NCBI RefSeq assembly: GCF_949287625.1
Contig: NZ_CASEGO010000023.1
Coordinates: 1-27,213 of the forward strand
Source: an uncultured Brachyspira sp.
Lineage (GTDB): Bacteria > Spirochaetota > Brachyspiria > Brachyspirales > Brachyspiraceae
DNA: 27,213 bases
Direction of reading: 5' to 3'
Numbering within the stretch: the stretch's first letter is position 1; the number at the start of each line of letters is the position of its first letter. Positions 1 to 8,369 of the stretch are shown piece after piece. The translations under genes and the position numbers were made by a program. A model generated the notes under the pieces. That model was not told where the DNA came from and made no database searches. It saw only the letters and a list, made by a program, of their open reading frames with translations.

Positions 1-876
1 CTTGTTATTATCCTTTTTGGCTATTAGTATATAAGAAAACATTACTGAAGCTATTGGAGTGCCTATATAAAAAAACATTTTTATTATTAATGATATAGTA
101 GAGTAATACCCTGCACTTGTTTTATCCAAATATCTGTTTGCCATGAGTACATCGCTTAATGATATCCAATTGAATATAAAGTTTACAATAACAATATGAA
201 TTATATAACTTAAAAATATATATAGGTTTTGTTTTGAGAAATATATTTTTATTTTATTTAATGGTATGAAGTAGGGGAGATTAAGTTTTTTTAATTCTAT
301 TATATTAATAATAAAATATAATAAACAAAATAATGTTACAGTAATAATGGCTCTTTCTAAAGTAAGCCCTGTTATAATAAAATAGGCTAGTAAAAGTATT
401 TTTGATATAAATATTGCTATAAGACTTGCTGTATAGTCATACGCTATATAATTATTGATTTTTAGTATAGACTGTGAAACTATTCCCAAAATAGTAACGA
501 ATATTCCAACAGACATTATAAGAAGAGAAGTATAGCTTTTTATATTAAAAAGTATATCTATTAAAGGTATTGACACTATATAAAGAATAGATATCACAAT
601 AGCAATAATATATCCGTAAGCCCAATAAGTACGGGCATCCTCATCATCTTTATAATGATGCATTATATAATAACTAAAACTAGAAACTGTTAAAACTATT
701 ATAGAATATATATTTATTATACCGTTATAATGAGCAAAATCTGATATTGATAAACTTCTGTTAATATAAATTGAAGATATATAATTTAATACGCTTGCAA
801 TACCGTTTATAAATACTAATAATGCATAGTTAATATAATATGAATATTTTTTGTATAATGTTTTTATTATGTTCAT
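1..876 (-). CDS. Polysaccharide (Wzx-like) flippase, C-terminus cut by window edge
   Basis: This frame is open without a stop from the ATG at 876 down to base 1, giving 292 codons; the 3' end lies outside the window. The product is almost entirely hydrophobic, with about eight membrane segments separated by short loops, for example YNGIINIYSIIVLTVSSFSY near the N-terminus. This order resembles the MOP-superfamily polysaccharide flippases that move lipid-linked sugars across the inner membrane. The start MNIIKTLYKKYSYY is a basic cytoplasmic head before the first helix, which supports the chosen ATG, although no Shine-Dalgarno lies at normal distance. It follows the GldG-like gene by 51 bases on the same strand and is probably cotranscribed with it. 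The family call rests on topology and general resemblance. An oligosaccharide polymerase is a less likely alternative. Confidence 0.7.
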   Translation of the reverse strand, partial: MNIIKTLYKKYSYYINYALLVFINGIASVLNYISSIYINRSLSISDFAHYNGIINIYSIIVLTVSSFSYYIMHHYKDDEDARTYWAYGYIIAIVISILYIVSIPLIDILFNIKSYTSLLIMSVGIFVTILGIVSQSILKINNYIAYDYTASLIAIFISKILLLAYFIITGLTLERAIITVTLFCLLYFIINIIELKKLNLPYFIPLNKIKIYFSKQNLYIFLSYIIHIVIVNFIFNWISLSDVLMANRYLDKTSAGYYSTISLIIKMFFYIGTPIASVMFSYILIAKKDNNK

Positions 877-927
877 ATTATATTAACTTTAATTTACCTT
901 TATATTTTTTTTATCTAACAAAAAATT

Positions 928-2556
928 TTATCTTCTTCTTAAGAACCATATCAATATACCAAGTATACCAAATAAACAAGGCAAACCTATTTGAGCAACA
1001 TATCTTATAAAGTTAGTTTGAGTAGTAGTAAGAGTAAGATTTTTTATGCTTGCTTCTTTAGGTCTTATAGTAATTTTTTGTCTTGCTTCTAATAGATAAG
1101 CAACACTATTCATAAATAAGTCTTTATTACCAGCAAAAGCTATATCTACAGACTGACCTTGCTCTGGATTAATATATGCATTCAAGGCAAATGTTGCATC
1201 GCCAAATACAACTATTCTTGCAGGTTCTTTTCTGCCTTCTATTTCATAAGTACCGCTTATAGCCAAAGGCACAGGACCTGGTATATCTGTTCTTGGATTG
1301 AATCTTGCTCTTGATAAATCAAATGTGGCCTCTTCTTTTCCGTAGCCTTGAGGTGTAGTTGTAATTATGTTTTCAAAGCTGCCGTTATATTTATTTTCTC
1401 CGCTTAATATACTTCTTGCTACAACTAAGCAGGCAAATACATTTCCTTCTTTAAGTGTCTGAGTTATAGGGTGCGAAGTGTATTGAGGCACTATATTAAC
1501 TGGTATAACAACACTTGAAGCCGTATCTATTATATAGTCATTTTTAGTTTTAAATCCCCAATCTGATAGGAAATTACCCAAATTGCTGTTAAATTTACTT
1601 CTGTCCATAAAACTGTCATATAATACTAATAATTTACCGCCGGTTTTTACATAGTTATTTAATTTTTCTATTTCAAAATCGCTGAATGTTTCAACAGGAG
1701 CAGCTATAACTATTAGAGCAGCATCTGTAGGTATATTTTCAAGTATAATATTTAATTCTCTTACTTTATAATTTTCATTTTCCAAATAAGTTTTTACATA
1801 AGATAAACCTTCTCCGCCTCTGTCCTGTATTTGTCTTTCTCCATGTCCTACAGTGAAGTATATAACATAAGATTCATTATCAAGTAATGTATATATTGCC
1901 TGAGTAAATTTTTCTTCTCCTACAAATAGAGGATCTGAAGTAACTTTTGACTGAGTAGTTAAATCTTTTCTATATACTCTTACTTGTTTGCTTTGTCCGT
2001 AAGTAAATACTATTTCTCCAACCTGAGTCATTTGATATTTACTTTTAGCTGAAGGTTTTTCTATAGGGTTAATATATTCAACAGTTATATGTTTATTAAT
2101 TCTTTTATATTGTTCAAGTAATAAATCAGCCCTCCAGTCTGGTGAAGTAGGGTCTGTACTTGGAGCTCTAAGTACAACTATAGAAAGCGGACTGTCTATT
2201 CTGGATAATACATCAGTAGTTTGCTGAGATACTGTGTATGATTTATTCTGAGTCATATCAAATCTTATAGGGAAGTTTATACTTATAATATAAAGTCCTA
2301 CTAATATTGCCAAAACTATAACTAAAGATAATATTCCAAAAAAAGCTTTATGCACAAAACGCATCTTTAAGAAAGATACTATATATTTTCTGTCTACTAT
2401 TAATGTAATTATAGTTATAACAGCAGATACTGCAAGTACAATCCAAAAAACAGTGGTAGGTCTTTGAGTTACTGCATAAAAGAAAATCCAAGCAAAAAAT
2501 AATAATACCCATGAAGCTATAGTTAAAATTCTTAAATTAAACTTTTTATTTGACAT
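928..2556 (-). CDS. GldG-family ABC transporter auxiliary membrane protein
   Basis: The protein has 542 residues. Three membrane helices lie near the N-terminus (about 10-29, 36-54 and 70-92), followed by a large extracytoplasmic region and a C-terminal helix (about 517-538) ending in RRR. Just after helix 3 is RFDMTQNKSYTVS (98-110), the signature of the GldG / ABC-type transport auxiliary family (PF09822-type), in which a Thr-rich 'FDxTxxKxYTxS' stretch starts the periplasmic domain. Later stretches (YFTVGHGERQ, GGKLLVLYDSFMD, ARIVVFGDATFALN) also fit this family. Relatives work with an ABC ATPase and permease, in gliding motility or in poorly characterised export. Here neither partner is adjacent: the next gene upstream is the divergent dxr. 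A good promoter lies upstream (2603-2630). The family call is firm; the substrate is unknown. Confidence 0.85.
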   Translation of the reverse strand: MSNKKFNLRILTIASWVLLFFAWIFFYAVTQRPTTVFWIVLAVSAVITIITLIVDRKYIVSFLKMRFVHKAFFGILSLVIVLAILVGLYIISINFPIRFDMTQNKSYTVSQQTTDVLSRIDSPLSIVVLRAPSTDPTSPDWRADLLLEQYKRINKHITVEYINPIEKPSAKSKYQMTQVGEIVFTYGQSKQVRVYRKDLTTQSKVTSDPLFVGEEKFTQAIYTLLDNESYVIYFTVGHGERQIQDRGGEGLSYVKTYLENENYKVRELNIILENIPTDAALIVIAAPVETFSDFEIEKLNNYVKTGGKLLVLYDSFMDRSKFNSNLGNFLSDWGFKTKNDYIIDTASSVVIPVNIVPQYTSHPITQTLKEGNVFACLVVARSILSGENKYNGSFENIITTTPQGYGKEEATFDLSRARFNPRTDIPGPVPLAISGTYEIEGRKEPARIVVFGDATFALNAYINPEQGQSVDIAFAGNKDLFMNSVAYLLEARQKITIRPKEASIKNLTLTTTQTNFIRYVAQIGLPCLFGILGILIWFLRRR

Positions 2557-2602
2557 CTAATAATAATCCATTTTCTATAATTTTTAATTAATTTGAATAA
2601 GT

Positions 2603-2630
2603 ATTATATATAATTAATGATAAATTGCAA
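2603..2630 (-). promoter_or_regulatory. Predicted sigma-70 promoter for the GldG-like gene
   Basis: On the minus strand TTGCAA (2630-2625) is followed after 16 nt by a consensus TATAAT (2608-2603). Transcription would start near 2596, giving a leader of about 40 nt. In AT-rich DNA -10 matches are common, so the -35 with correct spacing is the main support. Confidence 0.5.
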
Positions 2631-2681
2631 TAATTATGTTTAGTTATACTTGTTCTAAAAGATTATCGGATATTCTATAAT

Positions 2682-2710
2682 TTTTTATATAAAAATATTT
2701 TTATATAAAA
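2682..2710. repeat. Two copies of the 12-bp palindrome TTTTATATAAAA
   Basis: The self-complementary 12-mer TTTTATATAAAA occurs at 2683-2694 and again at 2699-2710, 16 bp apart, each preceded by another T. They lie midway in the 288-bp divergent intergenic region between the GldG-like gene and dxr. They could be paired operator half-sites, or simply intrinsically bent A/T-rich DNA. The sequence does not distinguish these. Confidence 0.35.
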
Positions 2711-2776
2711 TGTATAAAATAATACATAGCTTTTAAATCTAGTATAAATCTTTATTTTTATAATGTTTATTTTATA

Positions 2777-2805
2777 TTGAAATAATTTCAAAATAAGCCT
2801 ATTAT
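2777..2805 (+). promoter_or_regulatory. Predicted sigma-70 promoter for dxr
   Basis: TTGAAA (2777-2782) and TATTAT (2800-2805) are separated by exactly 17 nt. The predicted start near 2812 leaves a short leader before the dxr ATG at 2845. It is the best-spaced pair I found in this intergenic region on the plus strand. Confidence 0.5.
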
Positions 2806-2844
2806 TTAATTACTAATAATATAATTTTTTAATAGAGTTGTAAA

Positions 2845-3999
2845 ATGAAAAAAAGAATTCTTTTGTTAGGAGCTACTGGCTCTATAGGTACTAATACTTG
2901 TACGGTTGTTAGAAAATTTAGTAATGATTTTGAAATAGTGGGAATGTCTGCAAATAGTAAAATAGATATTCTTAGAACTTTATGTACTGAGTTTAAGCCA
3001 AAAACTGTAAATATATCAGATAAAAGTGCTGCAAACATTTTTAAAGATTATGACTGTGCAGAAAATATAAAGATTTTTGAAGGAAGTATTGCTGATTTTG
3101 TAAAACATACAGACTTTGATATATTAGTAAATGCTTTAACTGGATATGCAGGATTTCTTCCTACAGTAGAGGCAATAAGAAAAGGAAAAACTATTGCTTT
3201 GGCAAATAAAGAGACTTTGGTAGTAGGCGGAGATATTATAAATGAACTATTAAAACAGCATAATGCCAAATTAATACCAATAGACAGTGAGCATTCTGCT
3301 ATATTTCAAATATTAAATCATTTTGGTAAAGATGCATTATCAAAAGTAATAATAACAGCTTCAGGAGGTCCTTTTTTCAGAACTCCTAGAGAAGAGTTAA
3401 AAAATGTTACTGTAGAGATGGCATTAAAGCACCCAACTTGGTCAATGGGAAGTAAAATTACTATAGACAGTGCCACTATGATGAATAAGGGCTTTGAAGT
3501 AATAGAGGCACATCATTTATTTAATTTGGATTATGATAAGATAGAAACTATTATTCACCCGCAGAGTTTAATACATTCTATGGCAGAGTTTGTTGACGGG
3601 GAAATATATGCTCAAATAGGCAAAAATGATATGTGTCTTCCTATACAGCATGCACTTACCTATCCAGAAATAAGAAATACTCCATTTGAAAAGTTAAAAT
3701 TATACGAACATAGCGAGATTAATTTTTATAAAATGGATTTTGATAAATTTGTTATGCTAAAACTAGCTTATGAATGCGGTAAAAAAGGCGGACTCTATCC
3801 ATGCGTACTTAATGCTGCAAACGAGATATGTGTTTATTCATTTTTGGAGAGAAGAATTAGTTTTACTGATATATTTGATATTGTTTCAAAGGTATGTGAA
3901 AGAAAAATAAATATACCATTGAATATAGATAATATTATCAATATGGACAGTGAAATAAGAAAAGAAACCAGATGGATAATAGATTCTATGACTAAATAA
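2845..3999 (+). CDS. dxr: 1-deoxy-D-xylulose 5-phosphate reductoisomerase
   Basis: This cytosolic enzyme converts DXP to MEP with NADPH and a divalent metal, the committed step of the non-mevalonate isoprenoid pathway. The 384-residue length is normal. The NADPH loop GATGSIG is at 9-15, and ALANKETLV at 118-126 is the conserved central strand. DSEHSAIFQ (147-155) carries the metal ligands Asp148 and Glu150. SGGPFFRT (173-180), HPTWSMGSKITIDSA (196-210) and MMNKGFEVIEAHHLF (212-226, third acidic ligand Glu221) form the substrate and metal site. IIHPQSLIHSM (236-246) and NAANE (323-327) complete the family pattern. No key residue is missing. The start follows a weak ribosome site (GAGTTGTAAA). 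It is the first gene of a plus-strand run with proS, 87 bases downstream. Confidence 0.97.
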   Translation: MKKRILLLGATGSIGTNTCTVVRKFSNDFEIVGMSANSKIDILRTLCTEFKPKTVNISDKSAANIFKDYDCAENIKIFEGSIADFVKHTDFDILVNALTGYAGFLPTVEAIRKGKTIALANKETLVVGGDIINELLKQHNAKLIPIDSEHSAIFQILNHFGKDALSKVIITASGGPFFRTPREELKNVTVEMALKHPTWSMGSKITIDSATMMNKGFEVIEAHHLFNLDYDKIETIIHPQSLIHSMAEFVDGEIYAQIGKNDMCLPIQHALTYPEIRNTPFEKLKLYEHSEINFYKMDFDKFVMLKLAYECGKKGGLYPCVLNAANEICVYSFLERRISFTDIFDIVSKVCERKINIPLNIDNIINMDSEIRKETRWIIDSMTK

Positions 4000-4086
4000 G
4001 TAAGTAAATAACTAAAAGCATTATTTATAGTTGATAATTTTAATTTTATAATATATCATTATTAAAAAATATTTTAAGGAAATATT

Positions 4087-5823
4087 ATGCGTTTATCGAA
4101 ACTATTTATGCCTACATTAAAAGAAGCACCAAGTGATGCAATAATAGCTTCTAATAAATTAATGCTTAGAGCAGCACTTGCTAGAAAAATATCAAACGGA
4201 CTTTACTCTTATCTGCCATTGGGTGTGAGAATATTAAGTAAAATATCTAATATCATACGAGAAGAAATGGACGCTATAGGTTCTAATGAATGCATAATGC
4301 CCATACTAGTTTCTAAAGAATTATTAACGCCTTCTGGAAGATGGGAAAGATTTAAAAAAGAATTATTTAGATTAAAAGACAGAAATAATGTTGATATGGC
4401 TATGGGACCTACTCATGAAGAGGCTTTTACTATAACAGCTCAGAATGAGATACAATCATACAAAGATTTGCCTTTAACCTTATATCAAATACATACAAAA
4501 TTCAGAGATGAAATAAGACCAAGATTTGGGGTTATACGCTCTAAAGAGTTTACAATGAAAGATGCTTATTCATTTCATATAACCAAAGAATGTCTCGATA
4601 AAACTTACAATGATATGAGCAGAGCCTACACTAAGATTTTTAAAAGAATGGGGCTTGATACTGTAAGCGTAAAAGCAGACAGCGGTGCTATGGGAGGAGA
4701 AGGAAGCGAAGAGTTTATGGTATTAAGCGAAGTAGGTGAGGAGACTATAATTTTCTGTTCTAAATGCGACTACAGAGCAAATGTAGAAAAAGCTAATGTT
4801 AAAAAAGATGATGAAGCTAAATCTTACACTGATAAACCATTAGAAGAAGTAAATACTCCAGATATAAAAACTATAAATGACTTGGAAAAATTTTTTAATA
4901 CTTCTTCAAAAAATTTTATTAAAAGTATAATTTATAAAACAGAAGAGGGTGAAGTTATACTAGTAGCTATTAGAGGAGATTTAGAAATTAATGAAACTAA
5001 ACTATCTAATGCATTAGGCGGACTTGATATAGAACTTGCCGATGAGGATACTGTAAAAGAAGTTACAGGAGCTAGAGTTGGCTTTGCTTCTCCTATAGGA
5101 TTAAAAAAGAAAATAAGAATATTTGCTGATAACTCTATAAAATCTGTTGCCGATGCTATAGTTGGAGGCAATAAAGATGATACTCATATAAAAAATGTTA
5201 ATATACAAAGAGATTTTAATATTGATGTATGGGGCGATTTTAGAACTGCAAAAGAAGGAGATAAATGTCCTGAGTGCGGAGAGACTTTATATCAGAAAAA
5301 AGGTTTAGAGTTAGGACATATTTTTAAACTTGGTGATAAATATACTGAGGCTTTCAATTTTAAAGTATTAGATGAAAATAATAAAGAAACAACTCCTATA
5401 ATGGGCTGTTATGGAATAGGTGTTAATAGGGCTTTGGCTTCTGTTATAGAACAAAATTATGATGATAAGGGTATAATATTTCCTATAAGTGTTGCTCCTT
5501 ATGAGGCTATAGTTGTGGCTATTGATAAAGAGGGAGAAGAATCATTTAAAAAGGCAGAAGAGATTTACAATGCTCTTAATGCTTTAAAAGTTGAAACTAT
5601 GTTCGATGACAGAAAAGAAAGACTTGGAGTTAAACTTAATGACTGCGATTTAATAGGTATTCCTATGAGAATAATGGTTGGTAAGAAATCTCTTCAGAAG
5701 GGAGTAGTTGAGTTTAAACTTAGAAGTTCATCTGAAAGCGTTGAAGTAAAAGCAGAAGATATAGTTGAATATGTAAAAGCAAAAAAAGAAGAATTATTCA
5801 ATGAAATAAACTCTAAACTATAA
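4087..5823 (+). CDS. proS: Prolyl-tRNA synthetase, bacterial type with editing insertion
   Basis: It charges tRNA-Pro with proline in the cytosol (class II aminoacyl-tRNA synthetase). At 578 residues it has the long bacterial (ProS1) architecture. Motif 1 ends near MPIL (71-74). The GPTHEE loop is at 107-112, and motif 2 runs FRDEIRPRFGVIRSKEF (139-155). A YbaK-like editing insertion spans about 230-390 and holds the expected Lys279 (NFIKSII) and the GARVGFASP loop (328-336) used against mischarged Ala-tRNA. Motif 3 is GCYGIGVNRAL (440-450). The anticodon-binding domain follows to the end. Two Cys pairs, CSKC (224-227) and CPEC (394-397), flank the insertion, as often seen in this family. The start has a clear Shine-Dalgarno AAGGA (4076-4080), 6 nt from the ATG. 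A terminator follows the stop. Confidence 0.97.
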   Translation: MRLSKLFMPTLKEAPSDAIIASNKLMLRAALARKISNGLYSYLPLGVRILSKISNIIREEMDAIGSNECIMPILVSKELLTPSGRWERFKKELFRLKDRNNVDMAMGPTHEEAFTITAQNEIQSYKDLPLTLYQIHTKFRDEIRPRFGVIRSKEFTMKDAYSFHITKECLDKTYNDMSRAYTKIFKRMGLDTVSVKADSGAMGGEGSEEFMVLSEVGEETIIFCSKCDYRANVEKANVKKDDEAKSYTDKPLEEVNTPDIKTINDLEKFFNTSSKNFIKSIIYKTEEGEVILVAIRGDLEINETKLSNALGGLDIELADEDTVKEVTGARVGFASPIGLKKKIRIFADNSIKSVADAIVGGNKDDTHIKNVNIQRDFNIDVWGDFRTAKEGDKCPECGETLYQKKGLELGHIFKLGDKYTEAFNFKVLDENNKETTPIMGCYGIGVNRALASVIEQNYDDKGIIFPISVAPYEAIVVAIDKEGEESFKKAEEIYNALNALKVETMFDDRKERLGVKLNDCDLIGIPMRIMVGKKSLQKGVVEFKLRSSSESVEVKAEDIVEYVKAKKEELFNEINSKL

Positions 5824-5834
5824 TATAAATTTAT

Positions 5835-5877
5835 AAAAATGAATAAGAGTATAAAATTATATTTCTTATTCATTTTT
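5835..5877 (+). terminator. Rho-independent terminator after proS
   Basis: The arms 5835-5848 and 5864-5877 are perfectly complementary over 14 bp, with a 15-nt loop. The descending arm ends in a run of seven T (5873-5879). It lies 12 nt after the proS stop and only about 30 nt before the next start codon, so expression of the acetyltransferase may depend on partial read-through. Confidence 0.8.
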
Positions 5878-5906
5878 TTAACTGTAAAAATTGTAAAAAT
5901 CAATTT

Positions 5907-6344
5907 ATGGAAAATATAGTATCTGTAAACAATATTGATAACAATATAATTAATTCAATTCTTTTTATATCTTCAAAAAGTGAATATATCAGTTTATCAG
6001 AAAATAATTTAAAACACTATATAGAAGATAAATATCATAATGTTATAATTATTAAAGATGATGATGAAATAAAAGGTTTTTTAATTTATTTTTTGCTTTC
6101 CCCAGAAATAGATATAATATTTATAGCAGTTTACCCAAATAATAAAGGATATGGCAGAAAATTATTATCATATCTATTTGATGATGCAAAGGCTAATAAT
6201 GTAAATAACATCAAACTAGATTTGCATGAAAATAATATAACAGCTAAAAACTTCTATATAAAAAATGGATTTAAAAAAATAGCTGTAAGAAAAAAATACT
6301 ATAATAATCAATTTGATGCTATTATAATGGAGAAATTAATATAA
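5907..6344 (+). CDS. GNAT N-acetyltransferase, RimI-like
   Basis: This is a single GNAT domain of 145 residues. The acetyl-CoA loop is NNKGYGRKL (78-86) after beta strand 4 (IFIAVYP). The classical N-x-x-A-x-x-FY...GF signature follows (Asn110, Ala113, FY at 116-117, GF at 121-122), then a basic YY element (130-132) and a final strand AIIMEK. This layout is typical of RimI-type enzymes that acetylate protein N-termini such as ribosomal protein S18, but the substrate cannot be read from sequence, so I give no symbol. There is no good Shine-Dalgarno before the ATG. The gene sits just past the proS terminator and converges on the Lpt permease gene with only 5 bases between the stops. Confidence 0.8.
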   Translation: MENIVSVNNIDNNIINSILFISSKSEYISLSENNLKHYIEDKYHNVIIIKDDDEIKGFLIYFLLSPEIDIIFIAVYPNNKGYGRKLLSYLFDDAKANNVNNIKLDLHENNITAKNFYIKNGFKKIAVRKKYYNNQFDAIIMEKLI

Positions 6345-6349
6345 ATATA

Positions 6350-7420
6350 TTAATGGAATTTCTTAAATGCCAATATACAAAGTATTGCAAATATAATATT
6401 AGGCATCCAAGCAGCAATAAAAGGATTCATATTTCCAGCTTCGCCCATAGATCTAAATATCATAAGGATAGAATAATACATTAAAGCAACTACTATAACC
6501 ATTACCAAACTTATAACTAGTACACTTTGTGTAGAAAATTTTGAAAATAAAGAAGCTAATAAAACAATAATAAACCCAGAAAAACAATATGATATTCTAT
6601 AATGCAAATCAGTTTCTAATCTGGAAGTATTCATATTTACTTCCTTTTGTAATTTTATAATACGTGCTTCTTCAGTTAAACTCATAGAGTCTAAAAGCGG
6701 TCTCCCATAAAAATGTTCAGGACGTTCCAAAACATCTAAAGGATAATCATTTATTTCCTGAACATTTATTTCTTTATTATCAGAAAAAGTTGTTAATATT
6801 CCATTTTTTACATACCATTTTCTCTTATCTTTATCCCATTGTATATAAGGGCTTGATATTCTGAATTTTATTCCGCCGTCATCATTCATTTTTAATACAA
6901 TAGTGTTAGTCATATATTGTTCTTGATAAAAATACGTATTTATAAAATACAAGTAATTATCTCCACCAAAAAGCTGCCAAGGTCCGCTTTTAGTTGCTTG
7001 CCCAAAACCATTTATAGTATCATTTGCTATAAAAGCTTTCTTATTTGAAGGTGCGGCCACTAATTGCCAGAAAATCACTAGAATAAGACATAATAATATA
7101 ACTATGGAAAACATCGGCATTGAAAATTTAAATAAACTAATACCAGAGTTTTCTATAGCAAGCATTTCTTTATTTTTTACAAAAGTTCCAAGTACATATG
7201 TAGAAGAAAACATTAATGCTACTGGAAATATATAATATATATTATGAGGAATCCTTAATGAATGGTACATAACTATATATTTTAATAATTCAGGATGCTG
7301 AACATAATATGATAATTTACCACTCAATTCAGCTATTGTAACCAAAACAACAAACAATAGTAAAGAACCAAAGAAAAAAGACAGGAACTCTTTTAATAAA
7401 TACACATTCAATTTTTTCAT
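6350..7420 (-). CDS. LptF/LptG-family lipopolysaccharide export permease
   Basis: The product has 356 residues. Its architecture is that of YjgP/YjgQ permeases: three N-terminal helices (about 12-32, 61-80 and 101-121), a large periplasmic beta-jellyroll-like region (about 125-270), and three C-terminal helices. The cytoplasmic loop KEMLAIENSGIS (84-95) matches the conserved coupling segment that contacts the LptB ATPase. In the Lpt system LptF and LptG form the inner-membrane core that extracts LPS or LOS. Only one copy is present here, and sequence alone does not tell me whether it is LptF or LptG. Its ATG shares one base with the stop of the DUF2225 gene (TAATG), indicating translational coupling. 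The gene ends a minus-strand envelope operon. Confidence 0.88.
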   Translation of the reverse strand: MKKLNVYLLKEFLSFFFGSLLLFVVLVTIAELSGKLSYYVQHPELLKYIVMYHSLRIPHNIYYIFPVALMFSSTYVLGTFVKNKEMLAIENSGISLFKFSMPMFSIVILLCLILVIFWQLVAAPSNKKAFIANDTINGFGQATKSGPWQLFGGDNYLYFINTYFYQEQYMTNTIVLKMNDDGGIKFRISSPYIQWDKDKRKWYVKNGILTTFSDNKEINVQEINDYPLDVLERPEHFYGRPLLDSMSLTEEARIIKLQKEVNMNTSRLETDLHYRISYCFSGFIIVLLASLFSKFSTQSVLVISLVMVIVVALMYYSILMIFRSMGEAGNMNPFIAAWMPNIIFAILCILAFKKFH

Positions 7421-8301
7421 TAACTTACATCTATACCATATTGTTCATGAAGTTCATTTAATTCATCAGTGATAGCAACATGAAGTTCTTTAATTTTCTC
7501 AAGTAAAGCGGAAGGTTTTGATTTACTGCTTTTGCCGGAACCAAATATTTTACTTATTTTTCTTTTAGCCTGAACAAGTGTTTCAGCTTTTACTTTAGGG
7601 TCTGGTATAAATTTAGCAGCATCCATTCCAAGCAATGCTCCCATATAAAGCATTCCCTCATATCCGAAATTATTATCTATATCAGGACCGAATGACTTTA
7701 ACTTTTCAAAATTTTCTTTACCGTTTTGCATACATTCTATTGCAGCTGAATAGAATTCGCTTGCTTTATACTGAAAAAATGGTATCAATCTGTCATAATT
7801 TTCATTAGGGTATACATTGGCTAAATCTTCCAAAGTCCAACTGAGCCTTAAAGAACATAATGCCTTTTTAAGAGTAGGTGCTGTATCTTTTCCATGATAA
7901 TGATATCCGTCTATGGCTAGAAAATAACTAGCAGCTCCTTCTATAAGTGTTCTGTTTCTTTTAAAATCCACATCATTTCCAAAAAACTCTTTCATGTATT
8001 TTTCTCTTTGTTTTGAGGTTTCAAGAGCTTCATCTTTTTTCTTATTATCTATTAAATTAAAATCTTCCTGAAAAGATGCATATAAACAATTAGGACAAAC
8101 TACAACTACATATATTAAAGGGTAAACAGTACCATATTTTTTACTTTTTTCATAAGTTCTTCTTAAATCATTTCTTAATTTTCCAGCTATGAGTCTGCCG
8201 CCGCCTGTAAGGAGCATTTCATGATAGAACTCTCCATTACATACTGGGCAAGTTCTTGGGTTTTTCTCTATAAACGATACTTTTGGTTGTTCATCACTCA
8301 T
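7420..8301 (-). CDS. DUF2225 family protein with two CxxC pairs
   Basis: This 293-residue soluble protein of unknown function matches the DUF2225 family. The family signature is at the N-terminus: CPVC (18-21), then a basic stretch, then VVVVCPNCLYASFQEDF (65-81), with Cys18/21 and Cys69/72 likely binding one zinc. The rest is helical, resembling the TPR-like tail of this family (LRLSWTLEDLANVYPNENYD; IPFFQYKASEFYSAAIECM). The family is common in spirochaetes and Firmicutes, but I know of no established function. A Shine-Dalgarno-like AGGAT precedes the ATG, and a promoter with a perfect TTGACA lies upstream (8328-8356). The gene is translationally coupled to the Lpt permease, which suggests an envelope-related role; that is inference. 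Confidence 0.85.
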   Translation of the reverse strand: MSDEQPKVSFIEKNPRTCPVCNGEFYHEMLLTGGGRLIAGKLRNDLRRTYEKSKKYGTVYPLIYVVVVCPNCLYASFQEDFNLIDNKKKDEALETSKQREKYMKEFFGNDVDFKRNRTLIEGAASYFLAIDGYHYHGKDTAPTLKKALCSLRLSWTLEDLANVYPNENYDRLIPFFQYKASEFYSAAIECMQNGKENFEKLKSFGPDIDNNFGYEGMLYMGALLGMDAAKFIPDPKVKAETLVQAKRKISKIFGSGKSSKSKPSALLEKIKELHVAITDELNELHEQYGIDVS

Positions 8302-8327
8302 AAAAAATCCTATTTTATAGTTATTTT

Positions 8328-8356
8328 TATAAACATTTAAAATAAAAAAATGTCAA
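8328..8356 (-). promoter_or_regulatory. Predicted promoter for DUF2225-lptF/G
   Basis: A perfect -35 TTGACA (8356-8351 on the minus strand) is followed after 17 nt by TTTATA (8333-8328). It lies in the 68-base gap between the exported hypothetical and the DUF2225 gene. It could give the last two genes expression independent of the GlmU-type gene. Confidence 0.5.
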
Positions 8357-8369
8357 ATCAATTATCGGC

